Below the pieces are notes generated by a model, which was not told the DNA's origin, searched no databases, and saw only the letters and a program-made list of their open reading frames with translations. This document shows, one piece after another, positions 1 through 10,296 of a stretch of 64,000 nucleotides of DNA (its first letter is position 1; every line of letters starts with the position of its first letter). A program made the position numbers and the translations under genes. The DNA is taken from the NCBI GenBank assembly GCA_944739405.2, contig OX123190.2:57617805-57681804 (forward strand), read 5' to 3'. This DNA comes from Euclidia mi. Its lineage: Eukaryota; Arthropoda; Insecta; Lepidoptera; Erebidae.

Positions 1-751
1 ATCATATGTAACTTTCTTCATTAGCCTGCTTAATTGTAGTTTAATGTTAGTTGATATGCTCAATGTAAACGGATACGATGGGGTTAACGTGTCTAGTTAG
101 ACAAAAACCCCTCCAAAAAAAAAAAGAATAAAAAAAAAAAAAAAAGCCGCTCAGCTGCCTTGGACAACTCTGTTCAATACGTACTTAGCAGCCTATTTTT
201 TGAGGAGATCTGACGGAACGTGATGCTTTTATAATGGTTTTGTCGAAACTTACGTCGCCAGAAGCAAACATTTAAAAAAAATCAAATTAACGTAAAGTAA
301 CAATAACTATACCATAAGAAACAATGTGTTCTTAGAAAGCTGTACCATAACAAAATAGCTAGTAAACTGAAAATAAGTTAGGTAGTAACTTGGTTGTGTT
401 CTAATAATCATTAGCATGAATAAACTTATCCAGTCTAACAACTTCATGTCTAAGCATTTTGTTGACGCCATATAAAATCGAGTTGAGAATTATATTCCTG
501 AGCCATAACCTCTTAAAAACTTGAAGATTAATGTAGGTATTAGCCAGTTAGTACTATTAACGTGGCCTTAATTACATTATGAGTTGCTTTGTGTTCACTC
601 ATTGACCTTAGAAGTTAGCAGACGTCACTAAAAGCTCTCGTACGTGGCTAAGTAGTTCATTAACTATATTGTGACTATGTATCTATATTTTGGTACATAA
701 AAATGCTTTGTTCGAAGGAATGTTAACTTTATTATTATAATATATACGAGT
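1..751. other. AT-rich intergenic stretch, no gene seen
   Basis: There is no open reading frame of note. The only distinctive feature is an A-rich run at about 114-145. The stretch ends at the target-site copy of the LINE that follows. Confidence 0.6.
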
Positions 752-761
752 ACGTGGACTC

Positions 762-2421
762 ATACATACATAAATAGACTCACGCCTGTTTCTCGGAGGG
801 GCAGGCAGAGACTACGGAACGCCATTTGCAACGATCCTGACATACCTCTCTTGCTTCATTCACTTCCATCAAGTTTCTCATGCATGCTCTTCTGTTTAGG
901 GTACTTCTGACCTGTCCTTTTTTCATGATGTCTCCAATCTGGTCAGAGAACGTCCGCCTAGGTCTTCCCCTTCGTCCTGTTCCATTCATACTTGCCTTAT
1001 AGAGGTATTTTCTTTGTCAGTCTTGCGTCATCCATCCTCTACATGTGTCCAAACCATCTTAACATGCCTTTTTCGAGGCTTGTCACTACATCTCCTTTTA
1101 TACATACTTCTCAGTGCTCTCATTTCTACAGCATTTATTCTACTTTCAAGTCTCTTCTGCCATAGCCAACTTTCACTACCATACATAAGGGTAGGCATTA
1201 ACACCCCTCTATGTACAGCCAAACGTGCCTTTTTGAACACGTTTTGACTGTTCATAAACGCCTTCAGAGCTCCATTCACACTATTACCGGCATTAACTCT
1301 TCTTTCAATATCTTCTTCATTCTTACCATCTCTTGTAAACAACGTACCCAAGTAAACAAACTCATTCGATTGTTCCCCTCGCTGTCCATCGATCAAAACA
1401 TTACAAGCCGTAACGCATTCCTCCTTTTCAAAAACCATAACTTTCGTTTTACTTACATTCACTTTCATTCCTTTCCTCTCTAACGCACCATGCATGATTG
1501 TTACCATATCCTGCAACTCTTCCGCTGAAGATGCAAGTATTACCTGATCATCAGCATAAAGGATGCATTTGACGAGTAACCCATTCATCCTTAATCCGCA
1601 GTCACTATATATGAAAAGTGGTTATCGCTGGCCACCAGTGGCTGTGGTTGGTGGCCCGTTTGCGCCGACCCTCAAATCTTGCAAACAACTGTCCATGAAG
1701 AGGTTAAACAGCCACGGCGACGCTACACATCCTTGTCTAATACCTTTCTCGATGGTAAACCAGTCAGTGTATGCCCCGTTTATCCTCACACAAGCTTTGG
1801 AATCCTCATAAAGGGATTTCAGAGCTCGAATGAGGCTGCTGTCCACCCCATTCATTGACAGCACCGACCACATTTCATTCCTCACCACTTTATCGTAAGC
1901 CTTTTCCAAATCCACGAATGCGCAATAGACCTTTTGACCTTTGGCCAAAAAAATTTCGGCTATGCTTCGCAAGGAAAAAACCTGATCCGTACATCCCATA
2001 CCCATTCGGAATCCCGCTTGTACATCCCATATTTTCGTGTCGGTTACTTTCATAACTCTTTCAATCAGTACTTTTGCATACAATTTGCCAACATTGCTGA
2101 GAAGGCTAATGTCTCTATAGTTTTTGCACTCTTGTTGCGAGCCTTTTCCTTTATAAAGAGGCACAACTACAGCTGTGGCCCAGTCATTAGGTACTCGGCC
2201 GGTGCTCCAGCACAAGTTATATAACTACTGCAACTGACCAATTATGATGCCCTGTCCAGCCTTCAGCATTTTGACTGTTATCCTATCACATTCTGCAGCC
2301 TTATCTACTTTCATACCTCCCAGTGCCTTCACGATCTCATCCACGCCAATAACGCTTTCATCATTGCTATCGTTACCATTCATTTCATCGATCGGTGTCT
2401 CTATCGCCGTTCTTTCAAAAA
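762..2421 (-). mobile_element. 5'-truncated RTE-like non-LTR retrotransposon (LINE)
   Basis: On the minus strand the segment encodes the middle and end of a LINE reverse transcriptase. It finishes at about 762-800 with the 3' sequence CAGGCGTGAGTCTAT followed by TATG/TACA-type short repeats. The 10-bp sequence acgtggactc occurs directly on both sides (752-761 and 2422-2431). This fits a target-site duplication and places the truncated 5' end at 2421. Short tandem-repeat tails are typical of the RTE group, but the clade is inferred, not tested. The same 3' tail recurs at 61.3-61.8 kb and in several short elements of the window. Confidence 0.85.
780..2215 (-). pseudogene. broken LINE reverse transcriptase
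   Basis: The reading frame is in pieces. About 2215-1622 carries the palm region, with conserved blocks PLYKGKG, FVDLEKAYD and RQGCVASPWLFNLF. About 1588-1028 carries the catalytic motif YADD and the later block TLFTRDGKNEEDIERR. About 989-780 carries the C-terminal GRRGRPRRTF block. Frame breaks lie near 1590-1620 and 1000-1060. Upstream of 2215, at 2216-2421, recognisable LINE sequence continues behind a stop codon. In a working element this protein would copy the element's RNA into DNA at a nicked target. Here it is truncated at the N-terminus (no endonuclease) and frameshifted, so I call it dead. Confidence 0.85.
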
Positions 2422-2454
2422 ACGTGGACTCGTGCAGATAGAATACGATTTTCA

Positions 2455-2545
2455 GCGAGGATTTATAACTGCGTTAAAACTTTAATGTTATTTATTTATG
2501 GCCCGACGTTTCAATCAACTTGCATGCGTCGTGATCACTAGTTGT
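2455..2545 (-). repeat. dispersed repeat with 'gaaacgtcgg' core
   Basis: Read on the minus strand it shares a layout with 62370-62480: a tgcaag block, then gaaacgtcgg(g), then an AT-rich stretch with a ttaacgcg/acgcgatt motif. I know this as a common lepidopteran dispersed repeat but cannot assign its class. The boundaries are approximate. Confidence 0.5.
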
Positions 2546-2965
2546 CTAGACAAAGCAATAAATTTATATTTATAGCATAAATAACGCCGGTATCCTGTTA
2601 GGTACCTTTGTTAACTCCGTCATCTTATTTAAGTTGTATATCACCGAAGATGTCCATAACCATAACTGATACATTTTACAGCTCTATAAAATGAAAATGA
2701 TAAACCAGACGCTTATTAACTTTTAACGTCGACTTTTATATAGTACTAGTAGAATGAAGGTTAGCAATATTTTAGGTTCTCTATTATTAATATTATTATA
2801 TAATACTACAGACTGTTGAAGATATTTTTAAGTTTTTAAATAAATAAATATTTCTCAAAATCTGCTCACAAATACATTCACAACACTATGGTACATAATG
2901 CACACCTTAATACACCATGATTTCAACTGAAACGTTGACATTAATGGCCTTTGTCTCTATGTTTC

Positions 2966-3190
2966 TTTTTTTTTTTAAGACAACTCCCGCATTAGGACTA
3001 AATCCTGTGTCGCGGGGAACTTTACAGACATACAACTAACGGACACAATGAACACCCAAATTCTTAGAAACAACAATTTATGAATCACACAAACCATTGT
3101 CTCGTGTGAGGATCGAACCCACAACACTTCGGCACAGTGTCAAGCGGTGAGGCGGCTGCTTAAAACACTACGCCAACCGAGCAGTCGTGA
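2966..3190 (-). mobile_element. tRNA-derived SINE, copy 1
   Basis: On the minus strand a tRNA-like head lies at 3100-3185. It has a box-B-like ggttcgatcc element at about 3109-3120 and a box-A-like stretch near 3160-3175. A conserved body follows, and the element ends in an A-rich tail (T run at 2966-2976 on the plus strand). Related copies are at 59650-59890 and, more decayed, at 34470-34640. RNA polymerase III promoters of this kind drive SINE transcription. The boundaries are by eye. Confidence 0.8.
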
Positions 3191-3857
3191 TTGTGCCAAT
3201 TTACATAACTCGATCACATTTTGAAGCACAATAAATGCTATACATTATTTTCGCAATGTCAATCTTTTAACAAGACAGAAGTAAATTGTTATAGCTTTTA
3301 CATTCATTATAAAATAAGATCACTCTATCAAAGGTACTATACTGTCGTGTCAATGTTTTATCAAGTGTACTTTTCATATAAGCTCGTCGGTTTAATACTT
3401 GGAATAAACACAAATCTTAAATTCAGGTGCGGTTCAAACAAAAATATTATCATTTTTATTAATAACAGTTCTCACGAACCATTGTTCAAATAAACACACT
3501 ACAGAGAATTGTTTTCATTAGCTTAAAAGCGTTCGAAAATTGTTTTTATGCGTTATAAACAGTTACAGGGTGATAAATGAAGTTTGTTTGAATATACCTG
3601 TAATTATCGTTGCGATAAAATGATTACTATGACCTTCAAACATATAACCTTCAAGAATTATTATTGTTATGACTTTGGCTATATAGAGTCACCGTGTACA
3701 TATTCATCAAAACGTGCTTTTATGGATCGATAACAATCAACTTGGCAATTTTTTTATGCATAGCCTTGCTGATTTCAGCATGAATGGGCTAGCTCAATCA
3801 GAGAAGTACTACTTTCACAAATTATCGAAGTAAAGTAACAGTAAATATCTATACTGT
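3191..3857. other. AT-rich stretch, nothing recognised
   Basis: One short open frame (3221-3493) lacks any recognisable motif and has the composition of the surrounding AT-rich DNA. I see no repeat family I can name. Confidence 0.5.
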
Positions 3858-4040
3858 TGCGTTTCGATCGGTGAGTGACCGTGCCAGCTCCCCCATCCCA
3901 CTCCTTCTCCTATTTCTTTACGATCTCAAAGGGCGGCAACACATTTGTGACTCCCCTGGTGTTGCTTGAGTTTATGAGCGGCGTTAACTGCTTACCAAAA
4001 CGTGACCTGTCTGCTTGTTTGCCGCCAATAATGCATTAAA
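3858..4040 (+). repeat. decayed lepidopteran dispersed repeat
   Basis: It shows the phrases gtgccagctcccccatccc, ggcggcaacacatttg and ctgcttaccaaaacgtgac. The first two I remember from an abundant lepidopteran repeat. The last corresponds, in reverse complement, to the block at 49965-50010 (gggtcacctgatggtaagtg). So 3858-4040 and 49963-50110 are opposite-strand copies of one family. The class is unknown to me. Confidence 0.55.
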
Positions 4041-4326
4041 AATATAAATGAACTATCTGGTTCTTGCACTGAACAGCGCCACCTGTTATGTCCAATTCAG
4101 CTGTATTGTTTATTACATTCACAGCTGGCGATCTTTCTGCAACCTTCCAGCTAAATGACAACTACAGAGTTACATTATCTTTTGATATTTCGTGTTTTGT
4201 GATTGAGTAAATTAAGTAAGCAACCCTTTGATCTTATATACATAATTATAGGCAATAATTGCCAAGAATAAAAAGATTTAAATTATTTTATACATTTATA
4301 TTTACATTTATATTTTTGGGATTTTT

Positions 4327-4425
4327 TTAACCCCTTGGGTGTCCTACGGTCACGGTATGCCCGTAAGAGAAATAGGCCGGTAGTGTCCTACGGGCACATT
4401 GTGCCCATAAGGATTTGTGTGAACT
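4327..4425. repeat. possible single end of a piggyBac-like element with 44-bp tandem subrepeat
   Basis: TTAA at 4327-4330 is followed directly by CCCCTTGGGTGTCCTACGG. The block starting gtgtcctacgg occurs at 4339 and again at 4383, a period of 44 bp, each followed by a mirrored gcccgtaag/gcccataagg. TTAA plus a C-rich end is typical of piggyBac ends. No matching inverted end is visible in the window, so this would be an orphan end. Tentative. Confidence 0.3.
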
Positions 4426-4811
4426 TAACTCCGGTGTTCTGTGATTGGTTACAATGATAAAAACGTACATCGACTAGTTACAGATTAACCAACATATTAC
4501 CATGAATTTTTACCATATTGCCAAGCTTATAACCGAGAAAAATAATAAAATTGCTGATTTCGATGCTCAGTTTTCTCCGTGCCGCCATATTGCGGAGTGG
4601 TAGATCAACTAAGTCGAAATTGTGATTTTCAAAAATAGTGATTGTATTAGTATAATGTATCAAGTTATTGACCAATTTAGTGAAGCATATTTTTTAAATA
4701 TCTGTTTTAGCCAGGTATAAAAACTTAAAAAAAAAGTGTTAGTAATTATTGTGATACCATTTTCCGGCGTTGGTCGGTAGCTGTCCTCCCTATTTTATAT
4801 GATAATATGTA

Positions 4812-5060
4812 ATTCTGTATTCTTAATTGTCCATGTGGTGACGGATTAAGAATACAGAATATCACCACCCCATATCATCGCATGGGTGTCGTAAGAGCCG
4901 ACAGAGAGACCAAACTATGCAGAGAACAGTACTGTAAGAGAAGGATTTGATACAATCATCCCATCGCTCCTGAGGATGTGGGCAACGACTCGTTGCCCAT
5001 CGCTCCTGAGGATGCCTCGTGCAGAGGCGAAACACGTGTCGAAGAATAGTCGGCGCATAC
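4812..5060 (+). repeat. dispersed retroposon-like repeat with 5' hairpin
   Basis: The sequence from about 4829 (gtggtgacggattaagaatac, caccccatatcatc, gggtgtcgtaagagccgaca) is shared with 15412-15620 (plus) and 16929-17132 (minus). Its start forms a perfect 16-bp inverted repeat here (4812-4827 with 4845-4860). The 3' part differs from the other copies and carries a short internal duplication (catcgctcctgaggatg at two places near 4965-5015). Confidence 0.65.
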
Positions 5061-5204
5061 AGCGGGATACTGCAAGTCAGGTATCTTCCTGGAACCCATA
5101 CCATTCCTATATCCCTTATCCTTTTAGAGGAGTTCGGTATTGTCAACCTTTTTCTATTGCAATAGTTGGGGTAGTCAATCCGAGGGTGCGTGGTGGGTTC
5201 CTCT

Positions 5205-5260
5205 TTCCTTCCATTAGGTACAATGGAGTTCCGCCAAGTAACGCCTGATTCAATCAACTA
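5205..5260. repeat. short dispersed repeat shared with 8625-8680
   Basis: About 50 bp containing caatggagttccgc, caagtaacgcctgattc and aatcaacta matches 8625-8680 with a few substitutions (taatggagttccgctaagt, aacacctgattc). It sits at the right edge of the preceding repeat and next to a GC-rich block. Confidence 0.65.
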
Positions 5261-5935
5261 TTACAGAAATCCATTTTTATTGTGGATATGGAGTCCGCCG
5301 TGGTAAAACTTCTGCTCTTATTTTTCTTACGCGCCATGATTACTGAGAGTGAGCGAGGGATAGAGGAAATGAGTGTGGTGAAGTCTGAGTGGTTCCCAAA
5401 GAAAGTGTATAGCCGTGTGCGAGGTAGATCCGCGAGTTGTGTGGGGAGCTGACATGCAGCACGGAAGGATCCCCGGTGCCCCCTCGTCTGCAGCCAGCTG
5501 GCGGAACAGCCTCCCAAGTAGGATGGCCTCGGGTGCGTGTCCCCTACTGACCGGCAGGTGGCCGGCGTAACCATTTCCACCAGGTCTCCCTGAACTGCAC
5601 GTCAGAGCCCCACGCCCAGCAAACCCACCACGACTTTAGCCAAGCCGGCCTCAAGTCCCACGCAGACTCCACAACACCCAGGGAGAGATGGGAGAGATTG
5701 AAACGGCTACTCTGTCCTTCAACCGGAACGCAAGTCTGCTTCGCGACCAAAATAGACAGAATGGTGGTACCTACCCGTTCGAAACCAGCCTCTTCCACCA
5801 GTGATAGGAGGGGTAGGGGGGAGTAGGGCAACAATACCGCGGGCGAAGTAAGGAGTGCAGTATTGATGGCTATAGAACTCTAATAATCGTCTAAGCCGAA
5901 GTCGCCTATATTGCAGCCGGACAGAATTCAAATAG
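5261..5935 (-). repeat. GC-rich block, probably retroelement-derived
   Basis: This 0.67-kb block is far richer in G and C than its neighbours. It carries overlapping open frames on the minus strand (about 5254-5580, 5544-5834, 5719-5931), none with a motif I can name. The frames look like a retroelement 5' region or gag-like remnant split by frameshifts, but this is inference from composition and context only. Confidence 0.35.
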
Positions 5936-7842
5936 GTTAGACTCCCTGGCTTTAAAATGTTAAATATTATGTTTAGACAGTAAAATGTTATGTTTAGACA
6001 GTTGCATTTTATTTTATTTTACTAATCCTTTAACCAATCCCATTGGCTATAGTTTTTGCCATTCGGGATTATTCATAACATTAGTGCAAGTACGACTCAA
6101 CCCTTATAAGAAACCTTTTATGGCATTACGAACAACATGATTCAACCAATGGTTGACTAATTTGTCTATCTACCTATATTTAGCTTTAGAGGGTCAGTAG
6201 AAAAAGTTATCGGCCAAGGAATTATTATTTTGATCGAAATGCAATCTTTGACAAAAAGTCTCCTCGTTATCATAACGTATGTCATTAAAAAGTCTACTCA
6301 TTAATATTTATTCAGGCTCATAAATATTATCCTTTGATGTTCTACCTTCTCTCCTACAAACAAAAATACGCAATGCCCGTACCTATCACTACAAACTGTT
6401 GATTCGATACCCAGGCTTGACAGAGCTGTGTGCGAAACACATACAATTTAGCTCGATAAGTGGATCGAACAGGCTGCGAGGTGACACTGTTTACCATTTG
6501 TGCAAACTTACATACAATACAACCATGAAGAGTTCTGACACACAAGTACAAAATCTACGTGCATATAAGGAAAAATAAGGGAATTGCTCGCCTCCCGGAT
6601 TACTGGCTTTTGACTTTGTGATACTTGCCAGGCTATCATTTATTCATGAGACTGTGAGCAATCTTAAGATTTTTCTTTGTATCAAATCGCCGAGCTCTCA
6701 AAATATTCACATTTTTTTAACATACTATGTGAGAAAACGTGCCTTTCGTATCTTGATTACGTAATACATTCACAATATAGGTATTATGTAGGTTGCCGTC
6801 ATTGTGTGTGTTCACATTAAGCCTCCTGGCAACTATATCGGTTTCAATAATCCGCCTGCCGCATGCATTAAGCGATCTACAGACGAAGTCTTTCATCAAT
6901 AAGGACGGACATGACGTCGGCTTCACGGGACGATTCAATTGAAATTGTAGCTCAAAGACATGTACAAGGTAGCTATGTGTATTATATACTGAAACATAAT
7001 GCGCTATGTGGTGGATTAGAAACTGCATTTTTGAGATGTTGATGTGTACAAAGTATGTACCTAGTAATAAGATCGTTGATTCATGTAGTATAGGTCAATG
7101 TATTATGTATCAATGTAGTGCTAGATTTTGTTATGCGGAACAATATATTTAGGTAATTTTGATGTTTTATATTATTTTGGCGCAGCTATTTTTGCAGTTA
7201 TCAATTAAATAATTTGTACTCAATAGTTGAAGTTGAATCAAAGTACTTCAAGTTGAATCTCTCAGTGGGATAAATTGGAATATATTTTTTTAGCTGTAAA
7301 TTTACCTTCAGTTTTTATTTAATTTATGTTTTGTTTTTATTATGCTATGTCTGTCACCCTTACATACGCGCGATACGCTAAACATTCAGGTACCTATACT
7401 TACACTTTTTGCTTCTTTATTATTGCTCGTATTTCGTTATTGGCAAAACAATCTCTTTCTAAAAAGTATAACAATTATTTACCTATATTCGTAACATCGT
7501 CCTTCTCAGAAACACTGATTACGGTCAGATGGCATGTAATGAAGAAAAAGAAAAATTAAAGAAAAATTCCCAGAAGGTTTCATAACAATGTCAACCTTTA
7601 TTATATCTGAAAATTTCAACGATAAAATATATTGATAATAATTATGTCTTTTGTTTGGTTAAATAGATTAAACAATTGTTAAGTAAAGTCAGTGCACTGT
7701 GAAACCAACGTACTCAAAACAAGCCGAATAAATCTAAATACAAAAGGCTTTTGGGAGTTCCCGGTAGTCAACTTTCAATTAATTTACATCTGGGATGTTA
7801 GGAATTACTAAGATATACGTACATTCTCTTTTTTAAATTTTT
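5936..7842. other. AT-rich stretch without recognised gene
   Basis: Only short open frames are present (for example 6354-6551, 6717-7028, 7326-7559). They carry no splice-consistent extension or motif that I recognise. I see no repeat boundary that I can defend. Confidence 0.5.
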
Positions 7843-8091
7843 ATATACTCACGCCTGTATTCCTGAAGGGGTAGGCAGGGGTGAAATATTACACCAACAT
7901 TTCGCCATGAATTTTACGTCCTACGTAATAGGGGGCGAGCCTATTGCTGTTACATGACACATCACCAGACTCCGTGCTGCTACTGAGAATTAAAAAAACT
8001 CAGTAACAGTTGCCTGACCCGGGAATCGAACCCGGGACCTCCGTTCCGCAGACGCATACGCTTTACTGGTACTGGACCACGGAGGCAGTCC
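7843..8091 (-). mobile_element. tRNA-derived SINE with RTE-type 3' tail
   Basis: On the minus strand the head (8091 downward) reads like a tRNA: gcctccgtggtccagt, then a box B with gggttcgattcccggg near 8020-8036. The body ends with cctaccccttcaggaatac and aggcgtgagta at 7846-7880. That 3' tail matches the ends of the RTE-like LINEs at 762 and 61.8 kb. SINEs commonly borrow the 3' tail of the LINE that mobilises them, so this LINE is the likely partner. Confidence 0.8.
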
Positions 8092-9208
8092 TAAAAAAGT
8101 GATCTTATTCATGCTTCTTTATCATTGTTATTCATAGCTGGCGCTGCTATATGCTATATTATATAAATATCATTTTCATAGAATTTTCAGTTTTTCTTTG
8201 TTCCTTGAGAAGTGTGAGGGTATACTAAGAGAGGATATTTCCCCGGTAAGGGGAAAATAGTCCCAAATTTAGCATGCCACATTTTATGACGATAGGTATC
8301 TCTCATACTAGTACGGTAGGTATACATATAATTTTTGTACTAGTAGAATTCGATTCGATATTTTTACATTATTGCTGATTGCACCTCGCTAGACTTATAT
8401 TTGAACGACCTCGTACGGGCCACATGAGAATTCAAATCTCTTTGTACGCTCCAGTTATCTCTTTTTCACGCGGCGATTTTTGCTAGAAGCCTCTTCGTAT
8501 TTCAGCCTTACTTTTATCAGAACAATTTTTCTATAATACTCGAATACTTATTCGATGCAAAGTCATATAAGGTATATATAATTACTTGTATACTAGTGGA
8601 AATAAAAATAAAGTTATGGATCTTTTCTTCCATTAGTATATAATGGAGTTCCGCTAAGTAACACCTGATTCAATCAACTACGAGTAGAATTACTTGTTAA
8701 GACTGAGCCCAAACTACAATTAATAAAGCTGTTGGACTGCAGTTTCCTATTACGACATAAGCACCTACTAAGAAAGGATTTTTTAATATGCCACTGCTAA
8801 GCGGTAAAATTGTTGTTGCATATTTATATCTATATATTATGTAAGATTAGTTTTAAGACACAATATGTAACTGTTTGTCTATCCCAAATAAATAAATAAA
8901 AATAAAATAAATAAAATAAGCCACAGGCTTTTTATTTCTGATACGAAATATAATTAAAAAGTTGAAGGTCTGTCAGAGAAAATATTTGTTTTAGAAATAG
9001 GATTTAACCACAAATTTCTTTTACCATCAAAATGAGCTTCGAGATTTTCTTGAAAACTTGAGCTGTTTTTAAGTGTCGAGTGCTGTTTAAGACTCAAGTT
9101 AGCTGTTAAATGACTTGGCTTGAGTTTACTCTTGAAGTTAGCTGAACCTTGCATAATTGAGTGTACATAATTACAACTTGAAGACTGGATTCGTTTTTAC
9201 CTCAAATG
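8092..9208. other. AT-rich stretch with one short repeat
   Basis: Apart from the repeat at 8625-8680 (see 5205-5260) and A/T-rich simple sequence near 8885-8925, I see no gene or element. The minus-strand frame 8954-9154 has no recognisable motif. Confidence 0.5.
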
Positions 9209-9212
9209 CGCG

Positions 9213-10016
9213 TGAGAGATATGTAATAATATCTAGGCTTTGGGCTGAAATTACTGATATCCAAGTATTTATACATAATATGTAAGAGGATAGTGGCAAC
9301 TAAATTACATTGACATGACGTTTGACAGTTAAACTGTCAAACGTGTAAATAAGGTGTACCTATATAAGTCGACAGGCTCGGCTAGCTCGTCCTATTCTCC
9401 TTCGACGACGGCTCAGGTACGATATGGTTCTGACTATTTAATTGCTACTGTGTTCCAATATTCTGTGTTGCTTGTTCTTTTGTTTCATCATCTAGGAAAC
9501 AATGTAAGATAGTGTAATCATTATCTTATTGATATTGTGTTGTGGGTAGTTTGATCGTTTGTGAGATATTATAGATTGTAATATAGTATAGAATAATATA
9601 CTGTGGATCAAGTCGTATCAATGAGATTCATTAGGTATATACCTGTGGTAAACATTTAGTCAATTGTATTGATGCTAAATAATGCTCATTATGTTCTGTT
9701 GTAAGACAGACCTTTCTAGTAATATAAAACTACCCACAACATTGATATTTGATATAAATTGGCTGTACCACTGTTTGTTAATTATTGTTATATATAGTTA
9801 TTGAAAAGAATGATCAAGAGTTTTATTGCCCGTTCTTTCTCTTGGTTCTATGTCTTTGCTTTGCGAACTGGGCTGTAAATGTAAATGTAGAATCACGACG
9901 TAATCTAAAGATATATCCTTGTGCCAAACTGAATAAATGAAAGTATGATTTGATAGTTGTCTCTTTTATTTATCAAAACTGTCTCTACACTATAGGAAGC
10001 TTCTCTGATTCTGACA
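9213..10016 (+). repeat. left LTR (804 bp)
   Basis: A TATA box (tatataag, 9361-9368) and a polyadenylation signal (aataaa, 9932-9937) lie in the order expected for U3-R-U5. Upstream of the TATA box is a 27-bp near-perfect palindrome (9318-9344) built on acgtttgacagtt. By eye the LTR differs from the right copy at one base (G at 9247 against A at 14559). Confidence 0.9.
9318..9344. promoter_or_regulatory. 27-bp palindrome in LTR U3
   Basis: Two 13-bp arms (acgtttgacagtt and its complement) surround a single A. The palindrome lies about 17 bp before the TATA box and is repeated at 14630-14656 in the right LTR. A symmetric site next to a core promoter could bind a dimeric factor. Function is inferred from position only. 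Confidence 0.5.
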
Positions 10017-10296
10017 TCAGAAGTGTGATAAATTTGCGCCCACAATACTAATACATCCAATTGCAAGTTCCAGAGTCTCCTCATCGTGATGCCATGATTC
10101 TGCCTAAGCCCGTCACTGCACCGTTCAGCTGACGACGGAGAACGATTGCCCTACGATCCAGTAGCAACGTTGCCGAGAGCAAGCCGGTGGATGAGTACCG
10201 ACTACATATCTTAACGATCTGCAACAGTATGCTGAAGCCAACAGCAACAACCAACTGCAAACGCTGGTAATGTACTTCCACCAAGATTATAGCCAT
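10017..10296 (+). other. primer-binding site and possible gag remnant
   Basis: 10017-10030 directly abuts the LTR and looks like a tRNA-Leu-type primer-binding site. The next 280 bp is more GC-balanced than the rest of the interior and can be read as broken coding sequence on either strand, but no gag motif is clear. Past about 10300 the composition falls to AT-rich non-coding. Confidence 0.4.

Noticed and set aside
8015..8091. Functional tRNA gene on the minus strand
   Set aside because: The cloverleaf is distorted (extra bases in the D and anticodon regions), and the sequence continues into a SINE body and LINE-type tail.
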